64,000 nt of DNA, taken from Kordiimonas aestuarii (GTDB lineage: Bacteria > Pseudomonadota > Alphaproteobacteria > Sphingomonadales > Kordiimonadaceae). The notes beneath the pieces were generated by a model. The model did not search any database and was not told where the DNA came from. It was given only the letters and a program-made list of their open reading frames with translations. Below are positions 1 through 8,380 of this stretch, piece by piece. How positions within the stretch are numbered: the stretch's first letter is position 1; every line of letters starts with the position of its first letter. Both the position numbers and the translations under genes were made by a program. The stretch covers positions 38,062-102,061 of the forward strand of contig NZ_JAOBPP010000012.1 in the NCBI RefSeq assembly GCF_025574465.1. Reading direction: 5' to 3'.

Positions 1-752
1 AAACCCGCGATGACGAGCTGGCGGTGATGGAAAAGGTTGATCTGCTACTGAGCTATAATGAGGTCGAACACGCCGTTGTGCTGAGCCATAATTTTGAAAA
101 AACCCGCATTGCAAAAGCGCCTTGGGTGGTGGATGTGTCGTCTGACGTTGCGTCATTTGAGGGCCGGTCGGATATCGCGTTTTTGGGCGGCTATGGCCAT
201 CCACCGAACATTGAGGCCGTGCAGTATTTTGTCACCAACGTCATGCCGCTTGTACGCGAGAGCATGCCGGGGGTGGCTTTCCACATCTATGGCAGCAATA
301 TGTGCGACGAGGTGCGGGCCCTTGCCGCGGATGACGTGCATGTCATCGGACATGTGAAGGATGTCGCAGAGGTTTACGCACAGCACCGCGTTTTTGTCGC
401 GCCGCTCCTGAGTGGTGCGGGCATCAAGGGCAAGGTGCTGGCGGCCATGGCGCACGGTATTCCGGCGGTGCTGTCGCGCATTGCGGCTGAGGGCACGGGC
501 GTGCGCCACGGGTATGACTGTGAGATCGCAGGCACGCCTGAGGAGTGGCTGCGGTCGCTTGAGCATTTGTACACGAACCGGAAGGCATGGGGCGATATTT
601 CCGAACGATCGCGCAGCTTTATTGGCGAGGGATATTCCTTTGCCAGGGCATGCGCGGATATGCGTGCCGCCCTCAACATGGTTGATGCGCCGTTTGAAAC
701 GGAAGATACCGGCCTTGTGATAACGACATCTACGATGGACCTTGAGCCATAA
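1..752 (+). CDS. Glycosyltransferase, GT4-like, C-terminal part (partial)
   Basis: Only the C-terminal part is present: the frame is open to the first base of the window and stops at TAA 750-752, about 250 codons. The first in-window start codons (GTG 24, ATG 27) are probably internal, because the coding frame continues upstream of them. What is seen is the nucleotide-sugar-binding lobe of a GT-B fold enzyme: FLGGYGHPPNIEAV opens the lobe, and APLLSGAGIKGKVLAAMAHG holds the acidic/glycine region of GT4 enzymes (here G-I-K rather than the usual E-G-x-x-x-P). The likely job is sugar transfer in polysaccharide or cell-surface glycan synthesis. The next gene, galE, is 34 bp downstream on the same strand and supplies UDP-sugars, which supports that role. 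The acceptor and donor cannot be read from the sequence. Confidence 0.8.
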   Translation, partial: TRDDELAVMEKVDLLLSYNEVEHAVVLSHNFEKTRIAKAPWVVDVSSDVASFEGRSDIAFLGGYGHPPNIEAVQYFVTNVMPLVRESMPGVAFHIYGSNMCDEVRALAADDVHVIGHVKDVAEVYAQHRVFVAPLLSGAGIKGKVLAAMAHGIPAVLSRIAAEGTGVRHGYDCEIAGTPEEWLRSLEHLYTNRKAWGDISERSRSFIGEGYSFARACADMRAALNMVDAPFETEDTGLVITTSTMDLEP

Positions 753-786
753 CCGGCTCCGCGTGGATAGCTGAAAGGATTGAGCA

Positions 787-1767
787 ATGGCAATTTTGGT
801 GACAGGCGGCGCGGGGTATATCGGCAGCCACATGGTGATCGAACTGGTTGAGAACGGTCATGACGTTGTGGTGCTGGATAATCTTGTTACTGGCTTTCGC
901 GACGCGGTGGCGCCTGAAGCAACCTTCATTGAGGGTGACGTCAGTGACGCGGCCATGCTTGACAGGGTATTCCAGACCCATCAGGTCGACGCTGTCATCC
1001 ATTTTGCTGGCTCCATCGTGGTGCCGGAATCGGTCGAAAACCCGCTGAAATATTATGGCAACAACACGGCCGCCAGCCGCACCTTGATTGAAGGGTGTGT
1101 GCGCCACGGTGTGAAGAAGTTTATCTTCTCATCGACCGCTGCCGTATACGGCGACCCGGAAGTGGTGCCAATTGGCGAGGATGCAGACCTCAAACCTGTT
1201 TCTCCTTATGGCACCTCCAAATGGATGACCGAACTGATGCTTGCGGACGTCGTCGCCGCGCATGATTTTTCCTATGTCGCGTTGCGCTATTTCAATGTGG
1301 CGGGCGCAGACCCCAAGGGCCGAACGGGGCAATCAACGGCGAACGCCACCCATCTGATCAAGGTTGCGTGTCAGGCTGCCCTTGGCCGCCGCTCGCACCT
1401 TAGTGTGTACGGCGACGACTATGATACGCCGGACGGCACTGGCCTGAGGGACTATATCCATGTCTCTGATCTGGCGGCGGCGCACCGGTTGGCGCTGGGC
1501 TGGCTGGACAGAGGCGGCGAGAGCGGAGCGATGAACTGCGGGTATGGGCACGGCTTTTCCGTGCTTGAGGTCATCGAGGCGGTCAAACGCGTCACTGGCG
1601 TGGATTTTACAGTCAAGATGGAAGGGCGCCGCGCGGGAGACAGCCCCAAGGTTGTGGCGAAGGCCGACAAGATCCGCAGCACACTCGGGTGGCGGGCAGC
1701 CCATGATGATCTCGACACCATCGTCGCGCATGCCTTTGCGTGGGAAAAGCGGCTTAAGCAAGGCTGA
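787..1767 (+). CDS. galE: UDP-glucose 4-epimerase GalE
   Basis: Cytosolic epimerase interconverting UDP-glucose and UDP-galactose with bound NAD+. The 326-residue length is normal for the family. The Rossmann NAD-binding motif GGAGYIG is at residues 7-13. The catalytic short-chain dehydrogenase pair is in SPYGTSKW (Tyr141, Lys145), with the Ser/Thr of FSSTAAVYG just upstream. The start ATG 787 follows an AAGGA-type ribosome site. It lies directly after a glycosyltransferase, so it probably feeds exopolysaccharide or envelope glycan synthesis; galU and pgi, also in this pathway, are 3 kb away on the other strand. A terminator hairpin follows. Confidence is high on the family; an epimerase for a related UDP-sugar cannot be excluded. 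Confidence 0.93.
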   Translation: MAILVTGGAGYIGSHMVIELVENGHDVVVLDNLVTGFRDAVAPEATFIEGDVSDAAMLDRVFQTHQVDAVIHFAGSIVVPESVENPLKYYGNNTAASRTLIEGCVRHGVKKFIFSSTAAVYGDPEVVPIGEDADLKPVSPYGTSKWMTELMLADVVAAHDFSYVALRYFNVAGADPKGRTGQSTANATHLIKVACQAALGRRSHLSVYGDDYDTPDGTGLRDYIHVSDLAAAHRLALGWLDRGGESGAMNCGYGHGFSVLEVIEAVKRVTGVDFTVKMEGRRAGDSPKVVAKADKIRSTLGWRAAHDDLDTIVAHAFAWEKRLKQG

Positions 1768-1795
1768 TGATCCATAGGCATGGTGTCGGGGCATG

Positions 1796-1831
1796 AAGGT
1801 CGGGCCGTAGCGTCCGGCCTTTTCAATTTTT
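1796..1831 (+). terminator. Rho-independent terminator after galE
   Basis: Stem AAGGTCGG (1796-1803) pairs with CCGGCCTT (1814-1821), with one G-U pair and a 10-nt loop, followed by a T-rich tail (TTTCAATTTTT). It ends the glycosyltransferase-galE transcript. Confidence 0.7.
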
Positions 1832-1954
1832 GCTGGTATTTTAGCTCACCCCTAAGTTTAATCGTCATATGGCGTATGCCATGGAGGACTAAGGATTTAT
1901 GTCTGGGCATACTGCCGGGCATGTCTGACTGGGGCTAATTCAGGGGAGTCTATT

Positions 1955-3739
1955 ATGCAGTATAGGACAATGCTGGCGCCGTGGCGTGCCGTGGTGACAA
2001 CCTGTTGCGCACTGGGGCTTTTTGCCCTTTCTGCTTGCGACAAGGAGAATGCACACAAGGAGGTTGAATATAAAGGGGCAGTGCAGGAGAACAACCTGCC
2101 CTGGTGGCAAGTGGCGCAGGGATGGGACTATCAGTCCCAGATGGGTTTCTGGTTTCAGCCGCAAGGCGCGCGTCAGATGCCGTATGTCTGGTTCCTGATT
2201 CTTGAACAGGAAAACAGTACCCAACTTTTCCGGTCGGATGCGAATATTGAACGCCTGCGCTATATCCCGGCGCCCAAAATGCCGGGCTTCAACGAAGACG
2301 CCTTGCCGATCGGTTTTACCAAAAGCGAAAAGCCCGACGAACGCGGTGTATACTGGATGGGCATGACATGCGCAGCCTGTCACACGGCAAAGCTCAACCT
2401 CGGCGGCGAGGAAATCCTTATCGATGGCGGCCCCGGGCTTGGCGATTATGTCGCCTATAACACGGAACTCGTGAACGCGCTGGTCGCGAGCTACGAAGAC
2501 GATGCCAAGTTCAAGCGTTTCGCGACGAAGGTGTTGGGCGAAAACTATACCGAGGCCGACGCTTCAAAGCTCAGAAATGAGATGGAAGAGCAGTCAATGG
2601 AAATGGCTGCGCTCAACGAGCTGAACCATTCCAGCCTGGCGTATGGCTATGGCCGTGTGGATGCCTTTGGCGCCATTTTGAACCGAGTGGTCGCTGAAGA
2701 TATCGGTGTGCCCGAGAACAAGATGGAGGCGAACGCGCCTGTCAGTTATCCGTTTCTGTGGGGGACGCCGCAATCATCTGTTGTGCAGTGGAACGGTTCG
2801 GCGCCAAACAACAAGGATGGCGCAGGTCCCCTGTTTCGTAACGTGGGTGAGGTTGTTGGTGTGAACGGCGTGGTTGAGGTGAAACCGGCTGACAGTGACG
2901 ACTTTATCGAGAAGGGTGACGTGATCGACGATTTTGTCTCGAAAGCCAGCTATTTTGGTTATGCGTCCTCTGTCAATCTGCCGAATGTCGGGCAGATCGA
3001 GGAATGGCTGCAGGAACTGCGCTCCCCGAAATGGCCGCAAAACCTGCTGCCAGAAATCGACAAAGCCAAAGCGACCAAAGGGAAGAAGCTGTATGGCGAG
3101 CACTGTGTGGGGTGTCACCATGTGGTTGCACGCAAGGACGAAGCCAAGCCCTACGACCCGGTCATGGTGCCAATAACTGAACTGGGGGCTGACCCGCGTA
3201 TGGCGGCGAACTTCCTCTACAAGAAAAATCCGAAAACCGGGGAGCCCTGGAAATCAGGCAAGCTTGAAGGCAGTCGCTTGCTGCTTGTTACCGGCGAGAA
3301 ATACGGTGCAACGCTGCCAAGCCGTGGCGAGGCGCTCGTAACACTGGTTTCCGGCGTGACTCTTGGGCATCCATTGCCGGCACTTGAGGCCGACTATGAG
3401 AGTTATTATTCCAGGCATAAAGAGGTCATGAACGCGAACCTGATGTCCTATAAAGCGCGTCCACTGACCGGCATCTGGGCGACGGCGCCTTATATGCATA
3501 ATGGTTCTGTGCCTAATCTCTATGAAATGCTTTTGCCGGAAGAGGACCGCACAAAGAACTTCTATGTGGGCAGCCGCCGCTTCGACCCGGTTCGGGTGGG
3601 GTACGAACATGATGAAGCCCCGAATACCTTTGCGTTTGACACCACACTCGATGGCAACCGCAATACGGGGCACAATGTGGGCAAAGCCCTGACGGACGAC
3701 GAACGCTGGGCGATTGTTGAATATCTGAAAACGCTTTAG
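1955..3739 (+). CDS. RoxA-like dihaem c-type cytochrome lipoprotein
   Basis: A 594-residue exported protein with a lipobox FALSAC (Cys28), so probably lipid-anchored. Two haem-c attachment motifs are visible: CAACH (Cys139, Cys142, His143) and CVGCH (Cys384, Cys387, His388). The C-terminal part carries PYMHNGSVPNLYEMLLP, NFYVGSRRFDPVRVGY and a final DERWAIVEYLKTL; from memory this pattern is typical of the rubber-oxygenase RoxA/RoxB family and its many uncharacterised relatives, themselves distant from dihaem cytochrome c peroxidases and MauG. The role would be periplasmic or surface redox chemistry, possibly an oxygen-dependent cleavage of a hydrophobic substrate. The substrate is unknown. 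ATG 1955 is preceded by CAGGGGAG at good spacing. It is a single gene with terminators on both sides. Confidence 0.75.
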   Translation: MQYRTMLAPWRAVVTTCCALGLFALSACDKENAHKEVEYKGAVQENNLPWWQVAQGWDYQSQMGFWFQPQGARQMPYVWFLILEQENSTQLFRSDANIERLRYIPAPKMPGFNEDALPIGFTKSEKPDERGVYWMGMTCAACHTAKLNLGGEEILIDGGPGLGDYVAYNTELVNALVASYEDDAKFKRFATKVLGENYTEADASKLRNEMEEQSMEMAALNELNHSSLAYGYGRVDAFGAILNRVVAEDIGVPENKMEANAPVSYPFLWGTPQSSVVQWNGSAPNNKDGAGPLFRNVGEVVGVNGVVEVKPADSDDFIEKGDVIDDFVSKASYFGYASSVNLPNVGQIEEWLQELRSPKWPQNLLPEIDKAKATKGKKLYGEHCVGCHHVVARKDEAKPYDPVMVPITELGADPRMAANFLYKKNPKTGEPWKSGKLEGSRLLLVTGEKYGATLPSRGEALVTLVSGVTLGHPLPALEADYESYYSRHKEVMNANLMSYKARPLTGIWATAPYMHNGSVPNLYEMLLPEEDRTKNFYVGSRRFDPVRVGYEHDEAPNTFAFDTTLDGNRNTGHNVGKALTDDERWAIVEYLKTL

Positions 3740-3763
3740 TCCCCAACGCGGTACATCAGTCAA

Positions 3764-3787
3764 AGAGGGGCGTTCGCCCCTCTTTTT
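3764..3787 (+). terminator. Rho-independent terminator after the cytochrome gene
   Basis: Stem AGAGGGGC / GCCCCTCT with a GTTC loop (3764-3783), then a run of T to 3787. Very clear intrinsic terminator. Confidence 0.9.
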
Positions 3788-3858
3788 CATGCGGATTGCT
3801 TGCTGCATCGCGCCCCGCGTGGCAAAATCCTGTCATGGGATGGAGCGAAGGATGGGAT

Positions 3859-4683
3859 ATGCCTATGCGATCCGGCTGGCCTGCCGCGCTGTTAATTACC
3901 TTATTGATGACCTGCGTGAAATTGACGAACGCCGCAGATGCCACGTGCAAGGAAGTGATCCTTACCGGACCGGAAAGCTATGTGCCTTTTGTCTGGTTTC
4001 GTAAAAGCGATGAGCAGGTTTTGGGGGCTGGGGTTGAAATCGCGCGCCGTGCACTGGCCGAGCATAATATAAGCCTGAAAACGGAACGCACCTTCGCTTG
4101 GAACCGTACGCTGGCGCGCGCCCGGGCAGGCGAAATTGATATTCTGGTCGCGCTATACAAAACCGACGAACGCGAAAAGACGATGGAATTCATCGGCCCT
4201 TACGCCAACGAACGCACCCTTGTGTTGACGCGCGCAGCGCTTGATCTTGATGTGCGGTCCCTTGATGACCTGAAAGGGCTATATGGGGGCGCGGCGCAGG
4301 GAGACAGCAGGGGTGACGCGCTGGAGGCCGATATGCGTTCAGAGCTTAACCTGATCCGTGCTCCGCATGTACGCCTGTTGTTTGCCATGCTGATAGCCGG
4401 TCGGCTTGACTATATGCTGCTGGGGGAATCGGCAGGCCTCTACCGGGATGATATTGACGTGCGGGCGCACCCGGCGATGCAACGGCATATCCTGCCGGAG
4501 TTTGAGGAGGGGGTGTATCTCGCGGTTTCCAAGCGGTCGGCTTGCGCCGCAATCCTCAGCCAGATTTTGGGCGGGGCGGTGCCGCGAATGATTGAAGACG
4601 GCACGACCAAACAGTTGCTGGAATATTATACCCAGCTGTTCGGGAGCGGACAGAAAAAGTCCGCCCCGGGGCATGATCCCTGA
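3859..4683 (+). CDS. Periplasmic solute-binding protein, family 3-like
   Basis: Predicted periplasmic binding protein of 274 residues. I place the start at ATG 3859 because GCGAAGGA (3845-3852) lies 6 nt upstream and a signal peptide follows (SGWPAALLITLLMTCVKLTNA). A longer frame from TTG 3796 would put extra residues before the signal sequence. The fold pattern matches bacterial extracellular solute-binding family 3 (amino-acid type): FVWFRKSDEQVLGAGVEIAR near the N-terminus, and AGEIDILVALYKTDERE for lobe 1. No ABC permease or ATPase is adjacent, so it may be an orphan receptor or a sensor of small polar molecules rather than a transporter part. The ligand is unknown. Confidence 0.7.
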   Translation: MPMRSGWPAALLITLLMTCVKLTNAADATCKEVILTGPESYVPFVWFRKSDEQVLGAGVEIARRALAEHNISLKTERTFAWNRTLARARAGEIDILVALYKTDEREKTMEFIGPYANERTLVLTRAALDLDVRSLDDLKGLYGGAAQGDSRGDALEADMRSELNLIRAPHVRLLFAMLIAGRLDYMLLGESAGLYRDDIDVRAHPAMQRHILPEFEEGVYLAVSKRSACAAILSQILGGAVPRMIEDGTTKQLLEYYTQLFGSGQKKSAPGHDP

Positions 4684-4691
4684 GGCACGCC

Positions 4692-5558
4692 CTACTGGAA
4701 GGTGATCAGTTCCTTGAGCTTGCTGGCAAGGTATGGGTCTTCAGCAGCCATCGACAGGTTAGCCATCAGCCAACCAAGTTTTGAGCCGCAGTCAAAGCGG
4801 CGGCCTTCAAATTCCAGCGCGTGGAAAGGCTGTTCGCCAATCAGGCGGGCCATGGCATCGGTCAACTGGATTTCACCGCCCGCGCCGATGGCCTTTTCTT
4901 CAAGATAGTTCATCACCTCGGGCTGCAGGATATAGCGTCCGACAACAGCTTGGGTCGATGGTGCGTCCTCGGGGTGGGGTTTCTCAATCAACCCTTTGAC
5001 CTCGATGATGTTGCCCTTGCGTGTGCCAGGCGTGATGACGCCGTATTTGGAGGTGTCTTCCTTGGCCACGTCCATGGTGGCAACCAGATTGCCACCCAGT
5101 TCGTTATAGGCCTCAACCATCTGTTTGAGGGCGCCCGGTTTGCCCTTGATCAGGTCATCGGGCAGGGCAACGGCAAACGGATGGCCGTTGACCAGTTTGC
5201 GTGCGCACCAGATGGCGTGGCCCAGACCCAGTGGCCGCATTTGCCGCACATAGGAAATGCGGCCTTCTTCAAGCAGCATGGAACGAGACGTCTCAAGCGC
5301 CTCGTCCTTGCCTTTTTCCTGCAGGATTTTTTCAAGCTCGTAGGCGTGGTCGAAGTGGTCTTCCATCACCTGCTTGTTGCGTCCCGTGACAAGAATGATG
5401 TCTTCAATGCCGGCTTCGATGGCTTCCTCAACCGCATACTGGATCAGCGGACGGTCCAGTACCGGCAGCATTTCCTTGGGAATTGCTTTGGTGGCTGGCA
5501 GGAAGCGGGTGCCGAGGCCGGCAACCGGCAGGACAATCTTCTTGATGGGTGCGTTCAT
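4692..5558 (-). CDS. galU: UTP-glucose-1-phosphate uridylyltransferase GalU
   Basis: Cytosolic enzyme making UDP-glucose from UTP and glucose-1-phosphate. The 288-residue length is typical. The N-terminal nucleotidyltransferase signature VAGLGTRFLPATKAIPKEML is intact (GxGTRxLPxTK...PKEM), and LPDDLIKG, TMDVAKEDTSKYGVI and GLIEKPHP follow in family order. It sits 11 bp downstream of pgi on the same strand, so the two are likely co-transcribed and together link fructose-6-phosphate to UDP-glucose. The product is the substrate of the GalE encoded at 787. The start ATG at 5558 is preceded by TAAATCCCGTTAAATAT on the coding strand with little ribosome-site character, which suggests coupling to pgi. 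Confidence 0.95.
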   Translation of the reverse strand: MNAPIKKIVLPVAGLGTRFLPATKAIPKEMLPVLDRPLIQYAVEEAIEAGIEDIILVTGRNKQVMEDHFDHAYELEKILQEKGKDEALETSRSMLLEEGRISYVRQMRPLGLGHAIWCARKLVNGHPFAVALPDDLIKGKPGALKQMVEAYNELGGNLVATMDVAKEDTSKYGVITPGTRKGNIIEVKGLIEKPHPEDAPSTQAVVGRYILQPEVMNYLEEKAIGAGGEIQLTDAMARLIGEQPFHALEFEGRRFDCGSKLGWLMANLSMAAEDPYLASKLKELITFQ

Positions 5559-5569
5559 ATTAAATCCCG

Positions 5570-6844
5570 TTAAATATCTAGTTCGTTCAAATACTGTCGG
5601 GTCAGCACCTTGCCTTCTTCAACGGCAGGCTGATCAAATGCATCTACGCCCATGAGGTGCGCCGTCACGACTGTTTCAAGCATGAAGGAGACAAAAAGGC
5701 CACCTAGATTTTTTTCAGACAGAGCGTCGATCACAATTTCCCGTACAGTCCTTCCTTTTGCACGCAAGGTTTCCTGTGTCGCGCGGGACTGGCAGGTAAC
5801 CGTGTCCCCGATTGTGCGACCGGCCATATAGTCAAGGCCATAGGCTTTCGCTTCTGCAGGATCAATGCGTGGTCCCTTGCCATAACTTGGAATTGTGACA
5901 AAAGTGCAGAACTTGTCATTGGGGCCGTCAAGAAACAGCTGGAGCTGGCTGTGCTGGTCCACGGGGCCGACCGCGCGGATGGGGGTGGTGCCCAGGCCAT
6001 CCTTGCCAAGGCTCTCCGCCCACAGCTGGCCGTGCCAGCGTGTAAAGGCGCGCAAGCTTTCGGCATATGGCATGATCAAAACCTGTGTGATGCCCTTGTG
6101 TTCGTTTAGTGTCTGGGTCAATGCCGCGCCCACAACGGCGGTGGCTGCCCCCGGATTTTTGATGAAATCGTCGCAGACTTCCTCAGCGCCTTCGCGGAAA
6201 GATTTGACGGACAGGCCGGAGACCGCGACCGGCAGCATACCAACATTCGTGAGCACGCTGAAGCGGCCGCCAACGTCGGTCGGGTGGTCAAGAATCGGTG
6301 ACCCCAGCTTTTCACCATAGGTGCGCAAGGGGCGTTTGCCGGGTTCAGTGATGAAAGTGAAGTGGTCACCCAGATTGGCGGCGTGCTCTCCCGCTTCGAT
6401 CCATGCGCGGCAGGCAAGCAACTGCGCCAGTGTTTCTGCAGTGGTGCCGGATTTGGAGACGGCAAGCACATGGGTACGGCGTGTGTCCAACTCGCGGAAC
6501 AGCAGGTCCATCTCAAACGGGCAGAGGCTATCGGGTGTATGGATGCGCACCTTGCCCTTGTTGAAGCGCGCGAGGGCGATGGCTGCCTGCGCGCCAAGGC
6601 TGGAGCCGCCGGTACCCAGCACGACCAGGTCATCGCAGGTGGCATTGATGCGGGCCGCGGCGTCGGCGATCGGGGCCATGTCCGGGCCATCTGAAGCTTG
6701 GCGCGCGAAAGGCAACAGGCTGCTAGCGGCAAGCGACTTGGCATAAGTAACCGCTTTTTCCAAGTTTGCGTTAAAGGCTGCCGTCAGGCCTTCGGCCTCC
6801 AACAGGGTTTCAAAGCTTTTATCACCAAATGAATAGCTGAACAT
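5570..6844 (-). CDS. pgi: Glucose-6-phosphate isomerase
   Basis: Cytosolic isomerase between glucose-6-phosphate and fructose-6-phosphate. At 424 residues it belongs to the shorter bacterial form rather than the roughly 550-residue enterobacterial type. The phosphate-binding segment is GTGGSSLGAQAA. The active-site region is HGQLWAESLGKDGLGTTPIR, followed by GPVDQHSQLQLFLDGPNDK, which is the family signature (Glu of WAES and the following His). It is first in a pgi-galU pair. The 194-bp region upstream contains a 10-bp perfect inverted repeat (6942-6971). The assignment is secure; dual phosphomannose isomerase activity cannot be ruled out. Confidence 0.93.
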   Translation of the reverse strand: MFSYSFGDKSFETLLEAEGLTAAFNANLEKAVTYAKSLAASSLLPFARQASDGPDMAPIADAAARINATCDDLVVLGTGGSSLGAQAAIALARFNKGKVRIHTPDSLCPFEMDLLFRELDTRRTHVLAVSKSGTTAETLAQLLACRAWIEAGEHAANLGDHFTFITEPGKRPLRTYGEKLGSPILDHPTDVGGRFSVLTNVGMLPVAVSGLSVKSFREGAEEVCDDFIKNPGAATAVVGAALTQTLNEHKGITQVLIMPYAESLRAFTRWHGQLWAESLGKDGLGTTPIRAVGPVDQHSQLQLFLDGPNDKFCTFVTIPSYGKGPRIDPAEAKAYGLDYMAGRTIGDTVTCQSRATQETLRAKGRTVREIVIDALSEKNLGGLFVSFMLETVVTAHLMGVDAFDQPAVEEGKVLTRQYLNELDI

Positions 6845-6941
6845 GATTTTCCAAACTCTTTAATTTCCGCCAATGACAACGTTGCCATATAGCCGATAAT
6901 ATATGCCGCGATCAAGTCTTTCCATAATTGTTAAGACACAG

Positions 6942-6971
6942 TGTTACGAAACTGTGGCTTCTTTCGTAACA
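6942..6971. promoter_or_regulatory. 10-bp inverted repeat upstream of pgi
   Basis: TGTTACGAAA (6942-6951) and TTTCGTAACA (6962-6971) are perfect inverted copies separated by 10 nt. They lie between the oxygenase gene (ends 7039) and pgi (starts 6844), both minus strand. There is no strong T-tract on the minus-strand side, so an operator is as likely as a terminator. The TGTTAC/GTAACA half-site recurs at 10202-10221. Confidence 0.5.
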
Positions 6972-7038
6972 AAACCAACCATGAGCCAATGCCTGGGGCA
7001 ATTTTGTTGCGGTATTATGGGCCGGAAAACCGGCAATG

Positions 7039-7653
7039 TTATTTGTCGTAGGTCCTTTTCTCAGCACGAAACCAAAGATTGAAGGCCCATTTTTCGCCTT
7101 CCTCTACTGGTCGCCCCGCATGCAAAGACTGAGGGTGCCTCTCCGTCGTGCCGGGCAGGCAGTTATGAAACACCAGCAGTTTTCCCATTTCGGCGGGGAT
7201 GCTAATACCAAGTTTGGGAAATTCTGTGGCACCGCCTTTTTTAACCATATTGAGATAACCCAGCACGGTGATGAGCCGTTGCCCGCCGCCCTTCATATTC
7301 CGTTGGCCCGCCTTGGTATTGTCGTCAAAGGCATCGAAATGAGGCTTATATTCGGTACCGACGTCATACCGGATCACCTGAAATTTTTCCGCGTGGGACA
7401 GAGGCATGCCGACAAGGCCGGCGACCTTCAGTGCAATGCGCTTGCAAGCCGGGTCGCCTGTGTGGTCAAGCCAGCACACATCGTTGGTGCGCCCGGCAGA
7501 AACCACGCCATCGGTCTCGCCCGATACGGTGGCACGTTTCATTTTTTGTGTTTTGGCGCGGGAAACCAGATGCCGGCATTCCGCACCTTCGAGAAAATCC
7601 GCGATGGTATAGACCCGGGGGTCAAGGTGCAGGTCGATGATCGCGCGTTTCAT
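7039..7653 (-). CDS. 2-oxoglutarate/Fe(II) oxygenase, prolyl-4-hydroxylase-like
   Basis: 204-residue predicted Fe(II)/2-oxoglutarate-dependent dioxygenase of the prolyl 4-hydroxylase alpha-subunit type. The iron ligands are in YKPHFDAFD (His105, Asp107) and LHAGRPV (His178). The 2-oxoglutarate-binding basic residue is Lys188 in GEKWAFNLWFR, and GGATEFP is the usual strand before the second His. There is no signal peptide, so it is cytosolic. Bacterial members hydroxylate proline or other residues in proteins, or small molecules; the substrate here is unknown. It stands alone: pgi follows after 194 bp and the upstream gene is divergent. Confidence 0.85.
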   Translation of the reverse strand: MKRAIIDLHLDPRVYTIADFLEGAECRHLVSRAKTQKMKRATVSGETDGVVSAGRTNDVCWLDHTGDPACKRIALKVAGLVGMPLSHAEKFQVIRYDVGTEYKPHFDAFDDNTKAGQRNMKGGGQRLITVLGYLNMVKKGGATEFPKLGISIPAEMGKLLVFHNCLPGTTERHPQSLHAGRPVEEGEKWAFNLWFRAEKRTYDK

Positions 7654-7874
7654 TTGGTAAGGGCCCCTCTTGAGGTCTCATTCTTGCCTGGCCGGAGCAC
7701 TATAATATACCCCCATGATTTTCCTAGCATAGCTTGAGGTGGACGACAGCCCATTTTTGCAGTTGTGCAGCAGGCGTACTGTTGACTACAAAGAGGGATA
7801 ATAAAATGGTCCGGTGGCCTGCCTCTGCCCAGAGGTGAGGTATCAGGGTATTGATCCGATCGAGGGAGGAAATA

Positions 7875-8303
7875 ATGAGCCGCATGCACCGTTATCTGGC
7901 GGGATTGATTGTCACCTTTGGTGTGATAAGCACCGGGGTGGGCTATGTTTCAGCGCTTGAACCAGCAAGCAAGTCTTCGCAAGCGCCGGTTGTTCTGACC
8001 AATGGGGAATCCATCGGGGACGTTGCAATGCCTGCTGGAGCTGTCATTGATACCAAAAAATCCATGATCCTTGGAAACGGCGCCAACTCTTACGGCAAGA
8101 TCTTTGCAAAAGTGAAGGCGGACCAGATGAAGGTGGCGGAGTTTTTTAAAAATAATATGCCAAATGAAGGTTGGGGCCTTATCAGCGAAGCGCAGGATGA
8201 CGATATCATGTTGACGTTCCAGAAACCGACGCGGGTTGCCTTGATCAAAATCGAACGCGGGTCAAAGCCGAAACTGACGATTGTTGTTACCCCGCGAAAC
8301 TAG
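7875..8303 (+). CDS. Exported small protein of unknown function
   Basis: 142 residues from ATG 7875, which has GAGGGAGGA (7862-7870) just upstream; the frame extends 8 codons further but without a ribosome site. The N-terminus is a signal peptide (YLAGLIVTFGVISTGVGYVSA). The mature part has a repeated pattern of short strands with FFKNNMPNEGWGLISE followed by LTFQKPTRVALIKIERG. From memory this resembles small periplasmic or lipoprotein domains with a conserved MPxxGW core, but I do not recognise a named family. A 9-bp inverted repeat lies between it and the exchanger gene downstream. Confidence 0.7.
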   Translation: MSRMHRYLAGLIVTFGVISTGVGYVSALEPASKSSQAPVVLTNGESIGDVAMPAGAVIDTKKSMILGNGANSYGKIFAKVKADQMKVAEFFKNNMPNEGWGLISEAQDDDIMLTFQKPTRVALIKIERGSKPKLTIVVTPRN

Positions 8304-8326
8304 AAGCGGGTATCGCGCGTACAGGC

Positions 8327-8352
8327 TTTGACCAGGTAACGATCTGGTCAAA
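8327..8352. repeat. 9-bp inverted repeat before the exchanger gene
   Basis: TTTGACCAG (8327-8335) and CTGGTCAAA (8344-8352) are perfect inverted copies with an 8-nt loop. No T-run follows. It sits 28 bp before the GTG start of the Na+/Ca2+ exchanger, so it may be an operator or an RNA hairpin. Confidence 0.45.
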
Positions 8353-8380
8353 CCGATGTCGGGTCGAGAGGTAGAGTCAC

